A DNA stretch of 51,180 nucleotides from a bacterium. GTDB taxonomy: Bacteria > Cyanobacteriota > Vampirovibrionia > Gastranaerophilales > Gastranaerophilaceae. Below the pieces are notes generated by a model. It was not told the DNA's origin. It saw only the letters and a list, made by a program, of their open reading frames with translations, and ran no database searches. Made by a program: the position numbers and the translations under genes. The DNA is taken from the NCBI GenBank assembly GCA_017478515.1, contig JAFVDH010000054.1, forward strand, positions 1-51,180. The letters are read 5' to 3'. Each line of letters begins with the position of its first letter. Positions within the stretch are counted from its first letter, which is position 1. Below, piece after piece: positions 50,893 through 51,180 of the stretch.

Positions 50893-50921
50893 TGTATAAA
50901 TACTATTTAATTGTACGCCAA
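50893..50921 (-). promoter_or_regulatory. Probable promoter of nifJ
   Basis: Minus strand TTGGCG (50916-50921), 17-base spacer, TATACA (50893-50898), about 50 bases before the SD-led ATG. Both hexamers deviate from consensus. Confidence 0.4.
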
Positions 50922-51019
50922 ACACAAAAATTTTGCGAAAATTTTTTAGAATTTTATTTTAATAAAAGAAAATTTATTAAAAAACTAATATAAAAACATA
51001 AATGTATAAAAAAAGAATA

Positions 51020-51048
51020 TTGACATATTGAATGTTTTTTAATAGTAT
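51020..51048 (+). promoter_or_regulatory. Promoter of tRNA-His
   Basis: TTGACA (51020-51025), 17-base spacer, TAGTAT (51043-51048), about 55 bases before the mature tRNA 5' end. Confidence 0.6.
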
Positions 51049-51103
51049 TAATCATATCAGAGACGACACTGTATATAAGATGTAAATTTATAAAAATGTT
51101 AAT

Positions 51104-51180
51104 GGCGAGTATCGTCAAGCGGTTAAGACCTCGGATTGTGGTTCCGATATGCATGGGTTCGAATCCCATTACTCGCCCCA
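51104..51180 (+). tRNA. tRNA-His (anticodon GTG)
   Basis: A complete cloverleaf ending at the window edge. The anticodon stem TCGGA/TCCGA encloses TTGTGGT, giving anticodon GTG. The acceptor stem is GCGAGTA/TACTCGC. An extra G at 51104 pairs with C73, the G-1:C73 identity element of tRNA-His, and CCA is encoded. The T arm is ATGGG-TTCGAAT-CCCAT. Confidence 0.95.

Noticed and set aside
50954..51169. A 71-codon minus-strand frame across the end of the window (starts MGFEPMHIGTT)
   Set aside because: It is antisense to the tRNA-His gene; such MGFEP-type peptides are a known artefact of tRNA antisense strands.
1..51180. CRISPR arrays, insertion sequences, phage genes, integrases
   Set aside because: I looked for regularly spaced repeats, transposase or integrase motifs and found none; all longer repeats seen are hairpins or operators.

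Overview
The window looks like a chromosomal stretch of a low-GC, non-photosynthetic relative of cyanobacteria, most likely a gut-type Gastranaerophilales/Vampirovibrionia (Melainabacteria) genome. Three things point there. The OmpR-type regulator at 27470-28213 reads like cyanobacterial RpaB (Ycf27). The order efp-accB-accC (39018-41413) is typical of cyanobacteria. Kdo (kdsB), TolC and MacAB genes imply a Gram-negative envelope, while pyruvate:ferredoxin oxidoreductase, ADP-forming acetyl-CoA synthetase and a flavodiiron protein imply an anaerobic fermenter. I see no phage, insertion sequence, CRISPR array or rRNA; lineage is inferred from gene content only.

Layout. 1-3.7 kb: a truncated POT peptide transporter, a divergent SNF symporter and a calpain-like protease. 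3.7-5.4 kb: an orphan terminator (possible small RNA) and a MarR-cupin-SnoaL operon with an operator inside its promoter. 5.5-10.1 kb: tolC-macA-macB efflux operon, divergent from hisS. 11.4-15 kb: a nucleotidyltransferase-like ORF, an MFS permease and a four-domain flavodiiron protein. 15-19.6 kb: envelope genes (WG-repeat, AsmA-like, SIMPL). 19.7-24.2 kb: a DHA2 pump with divergent MarR, a repeat protein, a DegT-like protein and an EamA permease. 24.7-29.1 kb: metzincin, TPR-glycosyltransferase, rpaB and kdsB. 29.2-32.1 kb: acetyl-CoA synthetase and a TatD-linked radical SAM protein. 32.1-38.9 kb: a chemosensory island (tandem CheW and receiver-GAF-GGDEF on one strand, MCP and CheA-receiver on the other). 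39-43.1 kb: efp-accB-accC, a TPR protein and nagZ. 43-47.1 kb: a second MarR/DHA2 pair, a PHP phosphatase and small exported proteins. 47.3-51.2 kb: nifJ and tRNA-His.

Functional themes. PFOR and ADP-forming acetyl-CoA synthetase together give pyruvate to acetyl-CoA to acetate plus ATP, and the flavodiiron protein can remove O2 or NO that would damage such enzymes. The chemosensory island combines an array-type sensor and kinase with a diguanylate cyclase whose receiver lacks its phosphoacceptor Asp, and no CheR or CheB is present.

The most unusual signal is in the promoters. Seven genes (POT 1236, marR 4083, hisS 10146, DHA2 21233, marR 21337, TPR-GT 26678, nagZ 42087) have a -10-like hexamer exactly 6 nt before ATG, and an eighth (WG-repeat 15959) has 8 nt. 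Most have no usable Shine-Dalgarno. This predicts leaderless mRNAs beside ordinary SD-led genes. hisS and tolC also appear to share one 7-bp -35 element read from both strands.
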